Source of the DNA: Puccinia triticina
Lineage: Eukaryota > Basidiomycota > Pucciniomycetes > Pucciniales > Pucciniaceae
Length of the DNA stretch: 64,000 bases
NCBI RefSeq assembly: GCF_026914185.1
Contig: NC_070571.1
Location: 1,488,001-1,552,000, forward strand
Direction: 5' to 3'
The notes under the pieces are model-generated. The model saw only the letters and a list, made by a program, of their open reading frames with translations. It was not told the DNA's origin and made no database searches. The stretch's first letter is position 1; every line of letters starts with the position of its first letter. Shown here piece by piece: positions 1 to 11,886 of this stretch. The position numbers and the translations under genes are program-made.

Positions 1-1615
1 AATGTAATAATAATAACAATAATATCATATAATAACTAGTTTTATACTAGGAAATACTTAATCATCATTAAATGAATAAGCTTTTCATGTAGAATTAGGT
101 GGGGCCCCTCACCTAGTCTTCATGAAACACCACCAAATCCCAATGCCTTCTATTACTAGCTTTTGCTTGAAAGTTGGCAATTCACCACAAAGCAATCTGC
201 AAAATTACTGGAAGGAATTCCAAATATATATTGGATTACAAACCAGCTTTGTTCAAGACCTAATTCCCATGGGCATCAAAGCCAATGGGGCATTGGGTTC
301 CTTCTGAATTGCTTTTGATTGCAATCCAGTTTTGTTCCAGGCCTCTTTGGGCTGTGGAATGTTCAAAATGAGTAGCAAGGTCATGCCCAAGAAAAAAGAG
401 ACTTGTAACAGAAATATCTGGCTGGCCCACCACCACAGGGGCTCTCTGACAAATGCAATAGGAACTGGAAGACAATACTGCAGCTGGCATAATTTCTATA
501 TCTAAGCAAGGTTTTGTGAGGCTTTCTCAGTCGTATTTGGAAACAGGTTAGACAGAGAAATTTATTTTTGGGTTTTTTGCCCCAGCAGGTATACTTTCTG
601 GACTGAAACTTTAAAATTTTACCCATGGCATAGTGCGTGGCAAATTCTCAGTATTATTCTAGCAAAGGGCACATGATGTAATTGGTTATACCTATCATGA
701 GTTCATAGGGACAGGAGACATAAAACCAAGTGGTAGGATAAAGCCACTTGATTGGATCATATATCAATCCAATCAGTACTCTAGTGAAGTTTTATGATCA
801 TTCTCCTTTACAAATAAGTATGGACACTAGAGGAGGGCCCTTGCCTTTTCAGACCTTCAGCATAGTGCTTAGATATCAAGCCAAATTTCCATGCATAAAG
901 CTGACAGTTTGGGTTCCAAAGCATCGCCTGGATGTGTATAAAGGAGACGGGCTGTATGTAAGGATGTTTGGGCGGTACCCGGCCGGTACTGCCCATTTTT
1001 CAAGACAATTCCAGGTACTCGGCACCGCACACGGCCTCGCTCGACGGGTAACTTGTATGTAGCCGGTTTCCTCTCGGGAGATTGGTTCTTGATGATGTCT
1101 AAGGATGCCAAGGCTTGTGGGTGGGCACTGAAGGTGATGATCTGATGGATGGATGGTTGGTTGGTTGGTTGGAAATATGAGTCCTGTTCTGATGAAGTTA
1201 ATTAACCTTTGGTGACTTGCGACCTCCATCGGATCTCTGCTGGCGCTCCACTTGGAGTGGGCTTGCGGTGCTATTCTTGGAGATGAGACGATGCAGAAGC
1301 AGTTACTGAGGCCATTGCAAGTTTCGGTGCGAGTTCTCTTGCTGTACATAAATATTTATTTTTGCCTTGCCGCCTTGCAAATGGCTCGAGTGTGGAATCC
1401 TGCAGGCTGTAGCATGCAGTTTCTCCGTTTTGTCTGAAAATTGACATAAATATTTTTTTATGTGAGGGCGGTGCTGACATTCAGCTGATTTGTCAAAGTC
1501 GAACTCCGACAAACCAGTTTCGCTTCTTGACATTTGAAGTGGCCGAAGCTTGATGAAAACTTAAGTCGACCATCCCATCGACCCACAACCATCACCTCGG
1601 TCGAACAACATCACC
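1..1615. other. Non-coding 5' flank of the Zds-like gene
   Basis: No convincing gene is seen. The first 100 bases are AT-rich. Open frames here are short, overlap on both strands and show no domain. A GGTTGGTTGG microrepeat lies near 1153-1171 and a GC-richer patch near 970-1070. The last 100 bases are pyrimidine- and CA-rich and lead into the start codon at 1616, so the promoter and 5' UTR of the next gene presumably lie here, but I cannot point to a specific element. Confidence 0.5.
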
Positions 1616-4600
1616 ATGGAACAACAAAAGATCTCGGTAAGAAACTCTCAAACTGCAGATAATCAGCCGTACATACACTAACTAAACAAACAAACAAACA
1701 AACAAACAGCCCGGCCAGCTCCAATCCGAACTGGAATCCATCCGATCCCTACGCCGAATCTCACTCTGCCAGTCCTCCAACGACTTGGATCCAGATCTGC
1801 CCTCCAGCAGCAACATGAACAGCCCAGCAGCAGCAGCAGCTACAACAGCCACCAACGACCAGCAACCTTCACTCAGCCCCACCGCCAGCAGTACCACAGT
1901 CGAATCCGATGAACCCAACCCGAATCTATTCTGGCTACCCGCCAGGCTCCACCCCGAAATTGCCCCACAAGAGTTCAAGGCGTTTATCGAAGAAGCAACC
2001 AAGCCAGAGAACCTGCTCAGGCGGACCTCCTCAGCACTCGGCTCCCGGAGGAACTCGAGCGACCATCTCTCCCCCAGCGGACTATCGAGGAAGAAGAGTA
2101 TGCTCAGCCAAGTCTACGACCCATCCAAGCACCCCCCCAGCACACTCCCACCATCCCCATCCCACCATCGTCCAGACAAGGCGGCTATCACTAGAGGCTA
2201 CTCCATGAGCAGCCCCCGTAACCTCGGCAGAGGCGCTCAAGGCCTCGAAAGCCTCACCATCAACGACCTCCAACGTCTCGAATCTCTCGTCCTCAAAAAA
2301 CCATCATCCTCCAACTCCAACGACCCTTCTCTCGACTCCCAATTCCATCATCTCAACCTCAACGATGATCGGATCAGGGCTGTTATCTCTCGGAGTATGA
2401 CCATCGGCGGTTCGGCTTCCTTACCTAGCGGTCAGTCCTTGTTGTTTTCTTCCCCCCCCCCCAAAAAAAATTGTTGTTTTGCAACAAAAAAATGAAAATC
2501 AATCAAACAAACAAACTCTATTGAAAACTAACTGCCTTTTATATTAAAAAAAAAACTTAGGTCCCGAATTCAGTCCAGAACAATTAGATCCCGAAGCGAT
2601 AGATGATTCGCCATTGATCTCACGGGCACCAGGCCACATCATCCGACGAACGGCGCGGACGAAAGTTCGGAAGGCCTCCTTGCCGGGGGATGGGAACGGA
2701 CACCGGTTCCCAGCTACCCGACGGACCCAAGCCAAAAGCCCCATGGTCAACAGTCACCACCCACGCACAGCTTCGACGACCTCGAACGACTCCGAAGAGA
2801 CGGTCTCGAACGATCTGCACTCTAACCGGAGTAGCAAGGAACTCACTCACAGGTCGATCCCGGACTCATCCGATGACCTCACCCTCACAATCGATCCTCA
2901 TCATCTCCAACCCGCACCTCCTACGGGCTCCAAGGCATCAAACCCTTCTATCTTGGATCCCCCTTCAGAGGATGACCAGAGTCTCGAGTCAGTTTACTTC
3001 TGTTGCCAACTCGCTTTTATTTATATTATAAATATACTCATCCTTTTCCCATCCAGCTCCACATCCCGACCGGATTCCTTGGCTTCAAACAACAGCTTAT
3101 TGGATGCTTACACTTATGAAGCTGTCGGCTTGGACGATCATCTAGCACCCGCCGTTGACACTGGAGGTGTCGATTTCAGTAACCTCACCGTTTCACCCTC
3201 CGCTCTTGACTTTACCATCCCACATCCGATCAAATATGCCGGTCCAACCTCTGATCATCCATCACATCCCACTGGGTCCGTCCAAACATCCAAACCTGAT
3301 TTGACCAGCAGGCCTCCTTCCTCAGATCCTGCGTTCGTCTCTCCTCCTGGCTCTTCAAAACCTGACAGCTTGAAAGTTTTAACCGACCTGGCTGCTCCCG
3401 CACCACATCGGACTACTCCAAGCTCTGACAATCTGCCCTCGACCTCATCCTCAAGCCCTGCTATCTCAACTAGCACCACTACCACTCTTTCAACTGGTAA
3501 ACGAAACAAAACCTATCAAGATTTCAAATTCATTACCCAAACTAATCTTTCCTTCTTCTTGTTGTTTGCAGCTAAGTCTACTCCGTCTTCTGGTACACTA
3601 TCTTCTAGTTCACCATCCACACCCGTTGGCCCTCAATCATCTCGACCACCCCTGACGACCACTCAGACTAGTCCGAATCTATCAAACCCTGCAGCCGGTG
3701 CAATCCCGCCTCCCCCAGCCTCAGTACCTGCGGGCTCAAAGGAAGGCAAGGAGAAGAAGCGGGCATGGGTCAAACTAGGCCTTTCATCGGCCGTCTCGAC
3801 AAGCTCGAAGAACAAGAAAGGGAAAGGGAAAGATAAGCAGAAGTCCGCCGAAGCTGAGAGCGGGCTTGCGGCAGGAGCACCCAGCAGTGTCAATCCAGCC
3901 AGCTCTGGCGGTAGCAGTAGCACCGGAACGACGGCTGGCGGAGCGGTGGTGGTAAAGAAGGAGAGTGGATTCTTGAGCGGATTGTTTGGGGGAAAATCGC
4001 GGAAGAATGAGTCTGAACAGCCGGACAAGCAAGGTGCGTCTGCTAGCGGCGGCTCAGGATCGGCTGGCAGCCCGACCAAGCATCCGACTCCTGGACCAGG
4101 CGGGCCGGCATCGGCAGACACGCAGGCCCAGCAACAGTTTATGAACCCGACGGCCTCTGGCGGGTTCATCAAGGGCAGATTTATGAGCTTCTACCGGCTG
4201 CCCATTCACGTCGAACGCGCCGTCTACCGTCTCAGCCACATCAAACTCGCCAACCCTCGCAGGCCGCTCTACGAGCAAGTCTTGATCTCCAATCTCATGT
4301 TCTGGTATCTCGGCGTCATCAACAAATCCCAGCCCGCTCCCCTCGTCAATCATGGCCACCCCGCCCAACCCATCCCCACCCCTCCTGCCTCGTCCTCGTC
4401 CTCGTCCTCCCCTCCCACCTCCTTATCACAATCGCCCAACACACCATCTCCATCGCCTATCATCAAGAACACCAAGCAAGGCAAGGGACGCAATAAGCCG
4501 AATGCTAACAGTGGCAGCAACAGCAGCGCGAGTCACCCGCGGGGCCCGGGGGCCAAGCCGAGAACGAAGCACGAGGCGGAGCGGACGAACGGGAAAATGG

Positions 4601-4974
4601 GCGCAGCTAGCGGCGGCAGAGCCAATCTGGGTCGGAAGAAGGCCAGGCCAGGCAGGCCTGAGGGCGCAAGTTCGGAGAGCGGATCGGAGGCCGACGAGCG
4701 GTTCTCTAACGCCAAAAAAGCACCCCTACGTCGCCCCTCTTCTTCCTCCTCTTCGGAAGACAACGAGTCCTCGGATGCCCACCAAAGCTCCGATAACGAT
4801 GATCCCGACGACACCCACAACAACCACGACGATGATGACGATGACGATGACGAAAAACCGCTCGGGAACCGGATCAGAGCGTTGAATAATATCCCCCGTA
4901 CTAATAATACTCTCGTCCATAATCCTTCTATCCCTATCCATCATCATCACCCTAATCTCCATCCTGGAAAATAA
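1616..4974 (+). CDS. Zds1/Zds2-like cell-cycle and polarity regulator
   Basis: Five exons (1616-1636, 1710-2430, 2561-2987, 3057-3496, 3572-4974) with GT-AG introns join into an unbroken frame of about 1003 residues. Near the N-terminus are a helix containing SLRRIS and a conserved segment beginning LFWLPARLHPEIAPQEFKAF. The hallmark is a block at about residues 735-790 reading FMSFYRLPIHVERAVYRLSH and continuing KLANPRRPLYEQVLISNLMFWYL in two runs, which matches the Zds C-terminal domain. In yeasts this domain binds the PP2A regulatory subunit Cdc55 and links mitotic exit to polarity. The rest is Ser/Pro/Thr-rich and presumably disordered. The tail holds an Asp run and His/Pro-rich end. The tiny first exon of seven codons is chosen because its donor and the CA-repeat acceptor keep the frame. 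Identity is secure from the C-terminal block; the role here is inferred from yeast. Confidence 0.88.
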
Positions 4975-5934
4975 ACCCTCCATTCGAAAAACCACCTCTT
5001 TGTTCCCTTTTCTTACTCGTTTTTCTATTTAATTTGACCTTTTTCTTTATGTTTCACTACATATCATCATGAAAAACCCACTCAAACTCAAACACCAAAC
5101 ATAGACTTTTTTTTGTTACCTGATCAAAAGAAAAAAGAAAAGTATACAATAAATGGTTCGTATCTTTTCTCTTTTTGTCCTCACCTATATACATACACTC
5201 TTTATCGTCAAATCCTTGCTTTTTATTCCTCGCCAAATATCTGCATCTACATATCGCTCATTTTCCTCGTCCTTTTTTTCTTTCTTTTTTTTTCTTGTGT
5301 GTATGTGCGTGTACGTTTATATATTTATGTGTGTATGGGAGGGAGGGGAGGGGAGGGGACCTAGAGCTCAAGATTTTCTTCCACAGTTTGTTTATTTATC
5401 TTTTCTTCATTCATCCATCATTCTCATCGCTTTCTCCCTCTTGTTCTCGTCTGCCTTCTTTCAACACCAACGACCTGAAAAAACATAAAAACCAATATAA
5501 TCAAACTGTAATCATAATCAACAAAAGAGAGAGAAAGGAGAACGGGTGGTGGTAATTGACATTTCTCGATGGTGATACTTTGCGGACCAGCGTTGAGCAT
5601 TCTTTATCTGCCAATCCCTAGATGCACGCCGATCTGCGGGCGCCTCGTACCCCAAACTAGCCCTGACCTCGTAAGAGAGAGGTGAGGTGAAGGAGAGGGG
5701 AAAAGTGGGGCCAACTCTCTCAACCTATACCAGGAGGACTTGCGGAGCAGATTTAGCGGGCAATTCCAGCTGCTAAAAATAGTGCTGCCGTTGCGTAGCA
5801 TAAAAAAGCTAGTACTAGGCTATGCTAGTGCTAACATTAGCGTAGCTGGCCCATCATTGTATGTGATTATCCAAGAATCTATAAATTCCCCTGATCCTGG
5901 CTGCCAACCAACAATGACAGTTTCTTGAGACTAG
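4975..5934. other. 3' flank of the Zds gene with a G-run motif
   Basis: No gene seen. The stretch is strongly pyrimidine-biased on + (long T and TC runs), typical of a fungal 3' UTR and intergenic spacer. Five runs of three to four G separated by single A lie at 5337-5358 and form a canonical G-quadruplex motif. Open frames in 5113-5555 are simply the T-rich tract read in three frames. Confidence 0.5.
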
Positions 5935-6220
5935 ACATCTTTCGCCGTCAAACCAATCAGGTTCCAGCCAAATTCAACATGAGATGCAAATGATACCTCT
6001 GGACGCCCCCCATGCTGTCCAGCGTCAGAAATTGCGGAAGAGGAGTCTCTCATATGGCAAGCAACACTGTTAGTATAATACGGGCTCACAATATTGTTCT
6101 CTGTATGAGAGCCTGCTCTTTCACAAGTGCTGATGCTGGACAGCATGGGTGCCCTCCAGAGCTATCATTGGCATCTATTTTTGAATTTTTCTGGAACCTG
6201 AATGCTTCAATGGCTGAAAA
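5935..6220. repeat. Imperfect inverted duplication (foldback)
   Basis: The left arm (about 5935-6070) is the reverse complement of the right arm (about 6086-6220) with roughly 15 bases between them. The shared core is GCTGGACAGCATGGG followed by a CCAGAG and TATCATT..GCATCT segment. Both arms read as related short open frames on opposite strands (minus 5931-6146, plus 6012-6278). Arms this long and divergent suggest an old inverted duplication or foldback element rather than a terminator. No terminal duplication was found. Confidence 0.75.
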
Positions 6221-6336
6221 TGCCTCACTTTGGATTTGTTTAGCCGCCAGGATGGACAGCGAGGAATTTAAAGATTGAAAACATTGACCAGAGTACAGGA
6301 AAAATGCAATAGTGGTGGCTAAATGAAAGCCTCAAA

Positions 6337-6495
6337 AAATTGCTAAAAAATGAAGAAAGAAAAAACTTGGGAGTGCATATTCTTTGGAAGCACATGGGTG
6401 TGGCACCTCACGTGAAATTGCTAAAAAATGAAGAAAGAAAAAACTTGGGAGTGCATATTCTTTGGAAGCACATTGTGGGTGTGGCACCTCACGTG
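6337..6495. repeat. Tandem duplication, two copies of about 80 bp
   Basis: Copy one (6337-6414) and copy two (6415-6495) are nearly identical. They differ mainly by three extra bases (TGT) before GGGTGTGGCACCTCACGTG in copy two. The near identity indicates a recent duplication, just downstream of the minus-strand cassette gene. Confidence 0.85.
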
Positions 6496-6612
6496 AGGGG
6501 CAAGGGAATGATATGGTTGGTTCTCCCCTAAAGACTACCAATACAGACCACTAATGGCGTGTTGATTTGAGTAGAAAGCTACTCGTTTCTGCCGCTGTGG
6601 CGCGATGTCTCT

Positions 6613-8852
6613 TCACATCATTCTTGTAAACTGATGTACCACATTTGTCGCAATTCCTCTCCTGCGACTGCTGGTTCTGGGGTCCTCCGCGGGTGTTGCT
6701 TCAATCTGAGGTCCGCTGGAGCCTGTTTGCCTTGAGGGCACATGATGCCTAGCCTCCTTGAACTGCTGGAACTGGTTGCCAGGATCTACCGCGGGGAATT
6801 TAATCATCGAAAAACATTAACCAAAGTAGAGGAAAGGTAAAGAGTTTGGACTCACAGTGTTGCTCGCTGTTTGAGCGCATATTCTGCCGCGTTTGCTGAT
6901 TCTGAACAGCAGGCACATGATGCCTAGCCTCCGCAAACTGCTGGGGGTCGGCTACCAGTATCTGCTATGGGGAATATAATCATTGAAAAAAATTAACCAA
7001 AGTAGAGGAAAGGTGAAGAATATGGGCTCACGGTGTTACTCGCCGTTTGGGCGCATCCTCTGCCCCGTTCGCTGACTCTGAACAGCAGGCACATGATGCC
7101 TAGCCTCCACAAACTGCTGAGGTAGGCTGCCAGGATCTACTGCGGTAATTCAATCATCGAAAAACATTAACCAAAGTAGAGGAAAGGTGAAGAATATGGA
7201 CTCACAGTGTTGGACGCCGTTTGGGCGCATACCCTGCCGCGTTTGCAGATTCTGAACAATAGGCACATGATGCCTTGTTTCCACAAACTGCTGGTGTCGG
7301 CTGCCAGGATCTATTGTGGAGAATTTAATCATCAAAAAATGTCAACCAAAGTAGAGGAAAGCTGAAGAACATGGGCTCACATTGTTGTTCCCCGTTTGGG
7401 CGCGTCCCCTGCCGCGTTTGCAGATTCTGAACAATAGGAACATGATGCATAGTCTCTACAAACTGCTGGGGGCGGTTGCCAGTAGCTACTGCGGGGAATT
7501 TAATCATTGAAAAACGTTAATCAAAGTAGAGGAAAGGTGAAGAATATTGACTCACAGTGTTGGTCGCCGTTTGGGCGCATCCTCTGCCGCGATTGCGCAT
7601 TTCGAACAGCAGGCATATGTTGTCTAGCCTCCAGAAGCTGTTGGGGTTGGTTGCCAGTAGCTACTGCGGGGATTTAATCATCAAAAAAATGTAGAGTAAA
7701 TGTGAAGAATATGGGCTCACAATGTTGCTCGCCATTTAGACGCATCCTCTTTCGCGATTGTTGATTCTGAAGAGCAGGCACAGGATGCCTAGCCTCCACG
7801 AAATGTTGTGATTCGTTGCCAGTAGCTACTGCGGGGATTTAATCATCAAAAAAATGTAGAGTAAATGTGAAGAATATGGGCTCACAAGATTGCTCGCCGT
7901 TTGGGCGCGTCCTCTTGCGTGATTGCTGATTCTGCACAGCAGGCACATGGATAGCCGCCACGACCTGTTGCGGTTGGTTGGCAGGAGTTACTGCGGGGAA
8001 TTTAATCATCGAAAAACATTAACCAAAGTAGAGTAAATAAAACAAATATGGGCTCACAACGTTGCTCGCTGATTGGGCGCATCCTCTGTTGTGATTGCTG
8101 ATGTTGTACAGCATTTGGGGGCTCCGGCGGCGTCATTGGCATCAGGTGCATCCGGTGTTGACTGCTGCTAGAGCCCAATTGGTTCAACGGCGGAAGTTGT
8201 CTGGCATCGACAAACTGCCGTAGTTGGCCGCCAGGATGATGAAGATCGGAAAACATTACCCCCTGCCGCGGGGGCGCTGCGCCGGCAGGGCTCACTGGAG
8301 TGAATGGTAGTGGGCCGAGCGGAGGGTCGACGGCTGGAATCCGCAATTTTGGTTGCGGTACCGCGGCGGGTTGTACATTTTGCCTGTGGTCCTGAGGCGT
8401 GATCTTCATGGGTTGCTGAGCTTGGCTCAAAGTCGGATACATTGTTGGCTGGATATACCTAGATCCAAGAACCCGCTGTGGCTGGCGGCTGGTATGGGCT
8501 GCGGGGAATTTAAACATTGAAAAAAGATTAACAAGAGCAGAGGAAAAGTGTAAAATATTAGCTCACAGTTCTGGCCATGTGAAAGCCTCGAGGGATTACC
8601 GCTTTGGTGCGACTGCGGATTCTGTGTGGATGCGCGTTGGCTGTGGTAACTGACAGGACGGTTGAGATTGTGGGATGACTTGATCTCTTGTATAGCCTGC
8701 CGACGTCGCTCGTCGATGGCTTCTTCATTCTGGAGGTAGTAAGTTAACAGTGCCTCCTTCTCTGGCTCGGTGAGGGGTGTGTCGTCTGTCGGAGCAAGGC
8801 CGGCTGCGATCCACAGATGGGATGGCAGTGGTGAGCGGTGGCTTGGATTCAT
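6613..8852 (-). CDS. Unknown protein encoded by tandem intron-exon cassettes
   Basis: Not recognised as a known family. Exon 1 (8852-8567) begins MNPSHRSPLPSHLWIAAGL and holds a charged helical region. Exon 2 (8498-8058) is Pro/Gln-rich. Then come small exons 7990-7886, 7828-7721, 7663-7556, 7488-7381, 7310-7206, 7139-7032 and 6964-6856, and a last exon at 6785-6613. Every junction uses donor GTGAGC or a one-base variant and an acceptor such as CCGCAG. The small exons are 105 or 108 nt, all phase 1 to phase 1, and encode variants of a 35-36-residue unit with QQF.EARHH.P..QN.Q.R..MRPNGEQH. The exon at 6964-6856 has one extra base and breaks the frame unless skipped. In another frame the 3' end encodes CDKCGTSVYKNDVKRH, resembling half of a zinc finger, so a second shift is possible. 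Expression and function are unknown. Confidence 0.55.
6851..8057 (-). repeat. Tandem array of seven intron-exon cassettes
   Basis: Units of about 165-176 bp repeat head to tail; the donor complement CTCAC occurs at 6851, 7027, 7201, 7376, 7551, 7716, 7881 and 8053. Each unit holds one complete short intron (about 57-68 nt) plus one complete exon. Intron bases are at least as conserved between units as exon bases, which points to recent unequal crossing-over. Two neighbouring units (starting 7716 and 7881) share a shortened intron and so form a subfamily. Confidence 0.85.
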
Positions 8853-11800
8853 TTTATTTTTTGGTAGCTTGAAGTGAGAAGATAGGATGGGTGGGGATGT
8901 GGGAATGGATGGGTAGGGACGAGTTATTTGGTGGGCAATTGATGGAAAGGTAGTTGTTGGACAATTGATGGAAAGGCTGTGTTGGGAAAATGTTGGAAAG
9001 ATTTGGTCAAGAATTGTTCCCTTGATGCAGAAGAGAGTGCGAGTGCGATGGCAGAAGGGCAAAATTGTTACATTGATGCAGATTGTTCATCATCGAGTCT
9101 ACTCATCTCAATTGTCCTGATCAGAGCTGTAAGCATACGAATTGTACAAATATCCCTTTGATGGCCAGCTTCTCACCCAACCTACTCAAACCCTTGAGCG
9201 CGAGCACTCAGTCTTGTACGACTGAGGGTAGATGTTGGTAGCATTCTTAATTGCATACATGTGTAAGAAGAAGATTACCTCGCGAAAACAATGCAACATA
9301 TGTTAAAGTGTGATGTTACAGGAATCGGGTTGAGATGTCAAGCCGTAGGCACCCAGAACGCCAGCAAAGAAAGGCAAAATCGTCTGAACGAAAGCCTTCC
9401 GTGTGAGCATAACGTATATATAATCATTACTTAGCAATAGTTCTCAAACCCGGGTTATCATCAATTGAGCCGATCTGATGCACAGCCAAATTTGACTCCA
9501 GACAAATACTTAATTTATGCTCGATCCAATCGTAGGCCTGCGCTAGAGACCTTCAGTCTCCCCAATCAAGTGACGCCGGCTAGATGACCAATGAAGTGAA
9601 TATCACTTTGATTGGCCTGCAGCTGTGGACCTGGGGTGGAGCTGAAACATTTTAGAAAGGAGTTTCTCATATATTCATCTCAGGTCGGTGCCCAGCCAGC
9701 TGCACAACGTTTGAGCTGAACGCTTGCTGAGCACTTACTAACCAAAATTCAAGTTTACTGAACATTTGAGCAGCATCTGTGTCACAGCCGCTTTTTTTCT
9801 GATTCAATATGTCTTCAAGAAGAATTGAATCAAATGATCATAAAATCAGTCGTGACCCATGCCCGCAAGGCTGGACACCATTCTATCCCACTCCCAAAGC
9901 CGCAAATCTCTGAATCAAACGTTCGACTCCCCAAGGATTCAAGCAGGCTGAGTGGTGTGTTTTTTGTCATTCAGTTAAAGCGCTAGAAATGCTGGGGGTC
10001 TTGATTTCAAAATTCTTGCTTGATTCCTGCACTTTGGAAAAAACTTGAACAGCACGGCAGAGAAGAATACACGGATCATGGTGAGCAAAACGAGAAAATG
10101 GATGGTTGCAAGCCGATTACCAAGAAGATCGACGTCTTTGGGGACCAAAGAATTGGATATCATCGAGATCCTTTCTCAACGGCTCCGACTCCGACCTTTA
10201 GTTAATTGGGGTGCGAACAACAACTGCGAGCAGACGCTATCACAAATATTGTTGCGGTCGGCGCTTAGCATCGATGGATGACTTGGTTGAATGGTGAGTA
10301 TGTGGTTCTTGAGAGGTACTGCTTCCTTTCCCAGCAATCATCTAGAACACACCGAAAAGCAGAACAACGATTACCTGTAATGGGCTCGAGTCGCAAGGAG
10401 GTTGATTTGTCTTGAACCCCGGTCTCATTGCTTTCATCCTATTGATTTGAGACACTGCTTCTTGGCTGACGATCTACAGTCGCGGTTTGCAATAGATTTG
10501 CCGTACAGGAAAGCTGTTTTGCTTTGTTGAACTTGAAGGACATGATTGCGAGTGAGGGACATATTGCGCTTCTTGATATGATTCATGAATCTTTGGCATG
10601 GGCTGTTGCTCAATTGACTCAAGTTCACTACAAGCAGGACGTGTTGGATTGAGAAGAGACAACGACTGAAGGATTCATAACCACAGGAAAGAAGAAAAAC
10701 ATCAAGAGATCACGTTGATTGGCAAACTTAGAGGGCATCGCAACAAGGCATCTATCCAGGCCAAATGAATGACCCCACTGTCTGATGAATAGCACAGAGA
10801 TCGCGGGATGCACAATGTGAGTGTATGATGAACAAGCAAGCGAGTTCTATGAGTGCGATCGTAAGGGACATTGGTGCGTAAATAAATAGACCTTTGATTT
10901 GTATGTAGACCAGCAGCAGCCACCGGCTGTCATACAGAAAGGTTTTGCCAAGCTGATGTTTTGCCACTTTCCATCAAGCAATTTCCTCTGTATCAAAACA
11001 GCACTGAGGGAGTGTTAGAATGACCAACTTCGAGTCAAACTGAGAAGTCTGCAGGCTTAATCGACAGGATTCGTGGTCAGCACCAAGTTTTGGGTGGATT
11101 GATATGGCCCTGAGGACATTCACAAGTTAGTTTTGTTCACTTGCTCTGACCCGGATGCATTCGCGCTGTCCACATTGGTAGGTTTGACATCAGTTTTCTG
11201 ATGCCGATGACATGGTTTTCATCAAATTTCGAACTCGATCAGAACTGCCTGGATTTTGATGCGTAAGAATTTCATGAAAACTTCATCATCCGCATCAGTA
11301 AACTGATGTTAAACTTGCGGATGTTAACTGCCGTATTGGCGCAGTGAGATGTGAGGGGCCCTCCAACATAGTCTGAACTGTTTTCGAAGACACGCAAACC
11401 AAGCAGCGAGAGGTGCTGGAGATGATGAGGTTGCACAGTTTGCAGTAAGTCGCTCCCCAAAGCTGAATGCAGCCCGACGGATATGTAGCCGTATGGAGAT
11501 CACAGTCGAATCGGCTGAAGGTTTTCGTGGATGTATGCTCGCCACGACGCCTGGATCAACCCGCTTCGGAGCGATGCATGAAGATGGATGGATGGATGTT
11601 GGACCAGCGAAGCGCTCAAGCAAGCTCGGATGTGGATATCTACCACGATAATTGTGTTGAGGATCCCAGAGGCAGAAGAAGAGCAGATCGACATCAGTCA
11701 GCCTCAGTCAGCTGCACAGCAAACCTCCCAGCGGAGACATGTTTTTTTTTCACGCGCATACATTTTCATTTCTGACGTCAATGCGGATATCCCAACATCT

Positions 11801-11886
11801 ATTTCTTGGGAAGTGGGAAGGGCCTCTCAGTCTCAAACTCCCACTTCCAAATCATACCAACACAACACGCAGGCAAAGAACGAACG
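8853..11886. other. Gene-poor spacer between cassette gene and F-box gene
   Basis: No supported gene. The first 300 bases are the likely promoter of the minus-strand cassette gene, with a GATGGGTGGG-type microrepeat near 8886-8920. Between 9200 and 11880 open frames stay below about 105 codons, overlap on both strands and carry no domain. No RNA gene, terminal repeat or long tandem repeat was recognised. Confidence 0.45.

Noticed and set aside
3663..4172. Minus frame of 169 codons opposite the Zds gene
   Set aside because: Opposite a low-complexity Ser/Pro coding exon; no domain and no splice context.
6851..8057. Regular repeats resembling a CRISPR array
   Set aside because: Units are 165-176 bp with coding exons and GT-AG splice sites, in a eukaryotic context. 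They are tandem gene cassettes, not repeats with unique spacers.
9808..9912. Short frame starting MSSRRIESNDHK
   Set aside because: Only 34 codons, no splice-supported extension and no recognisable domain.
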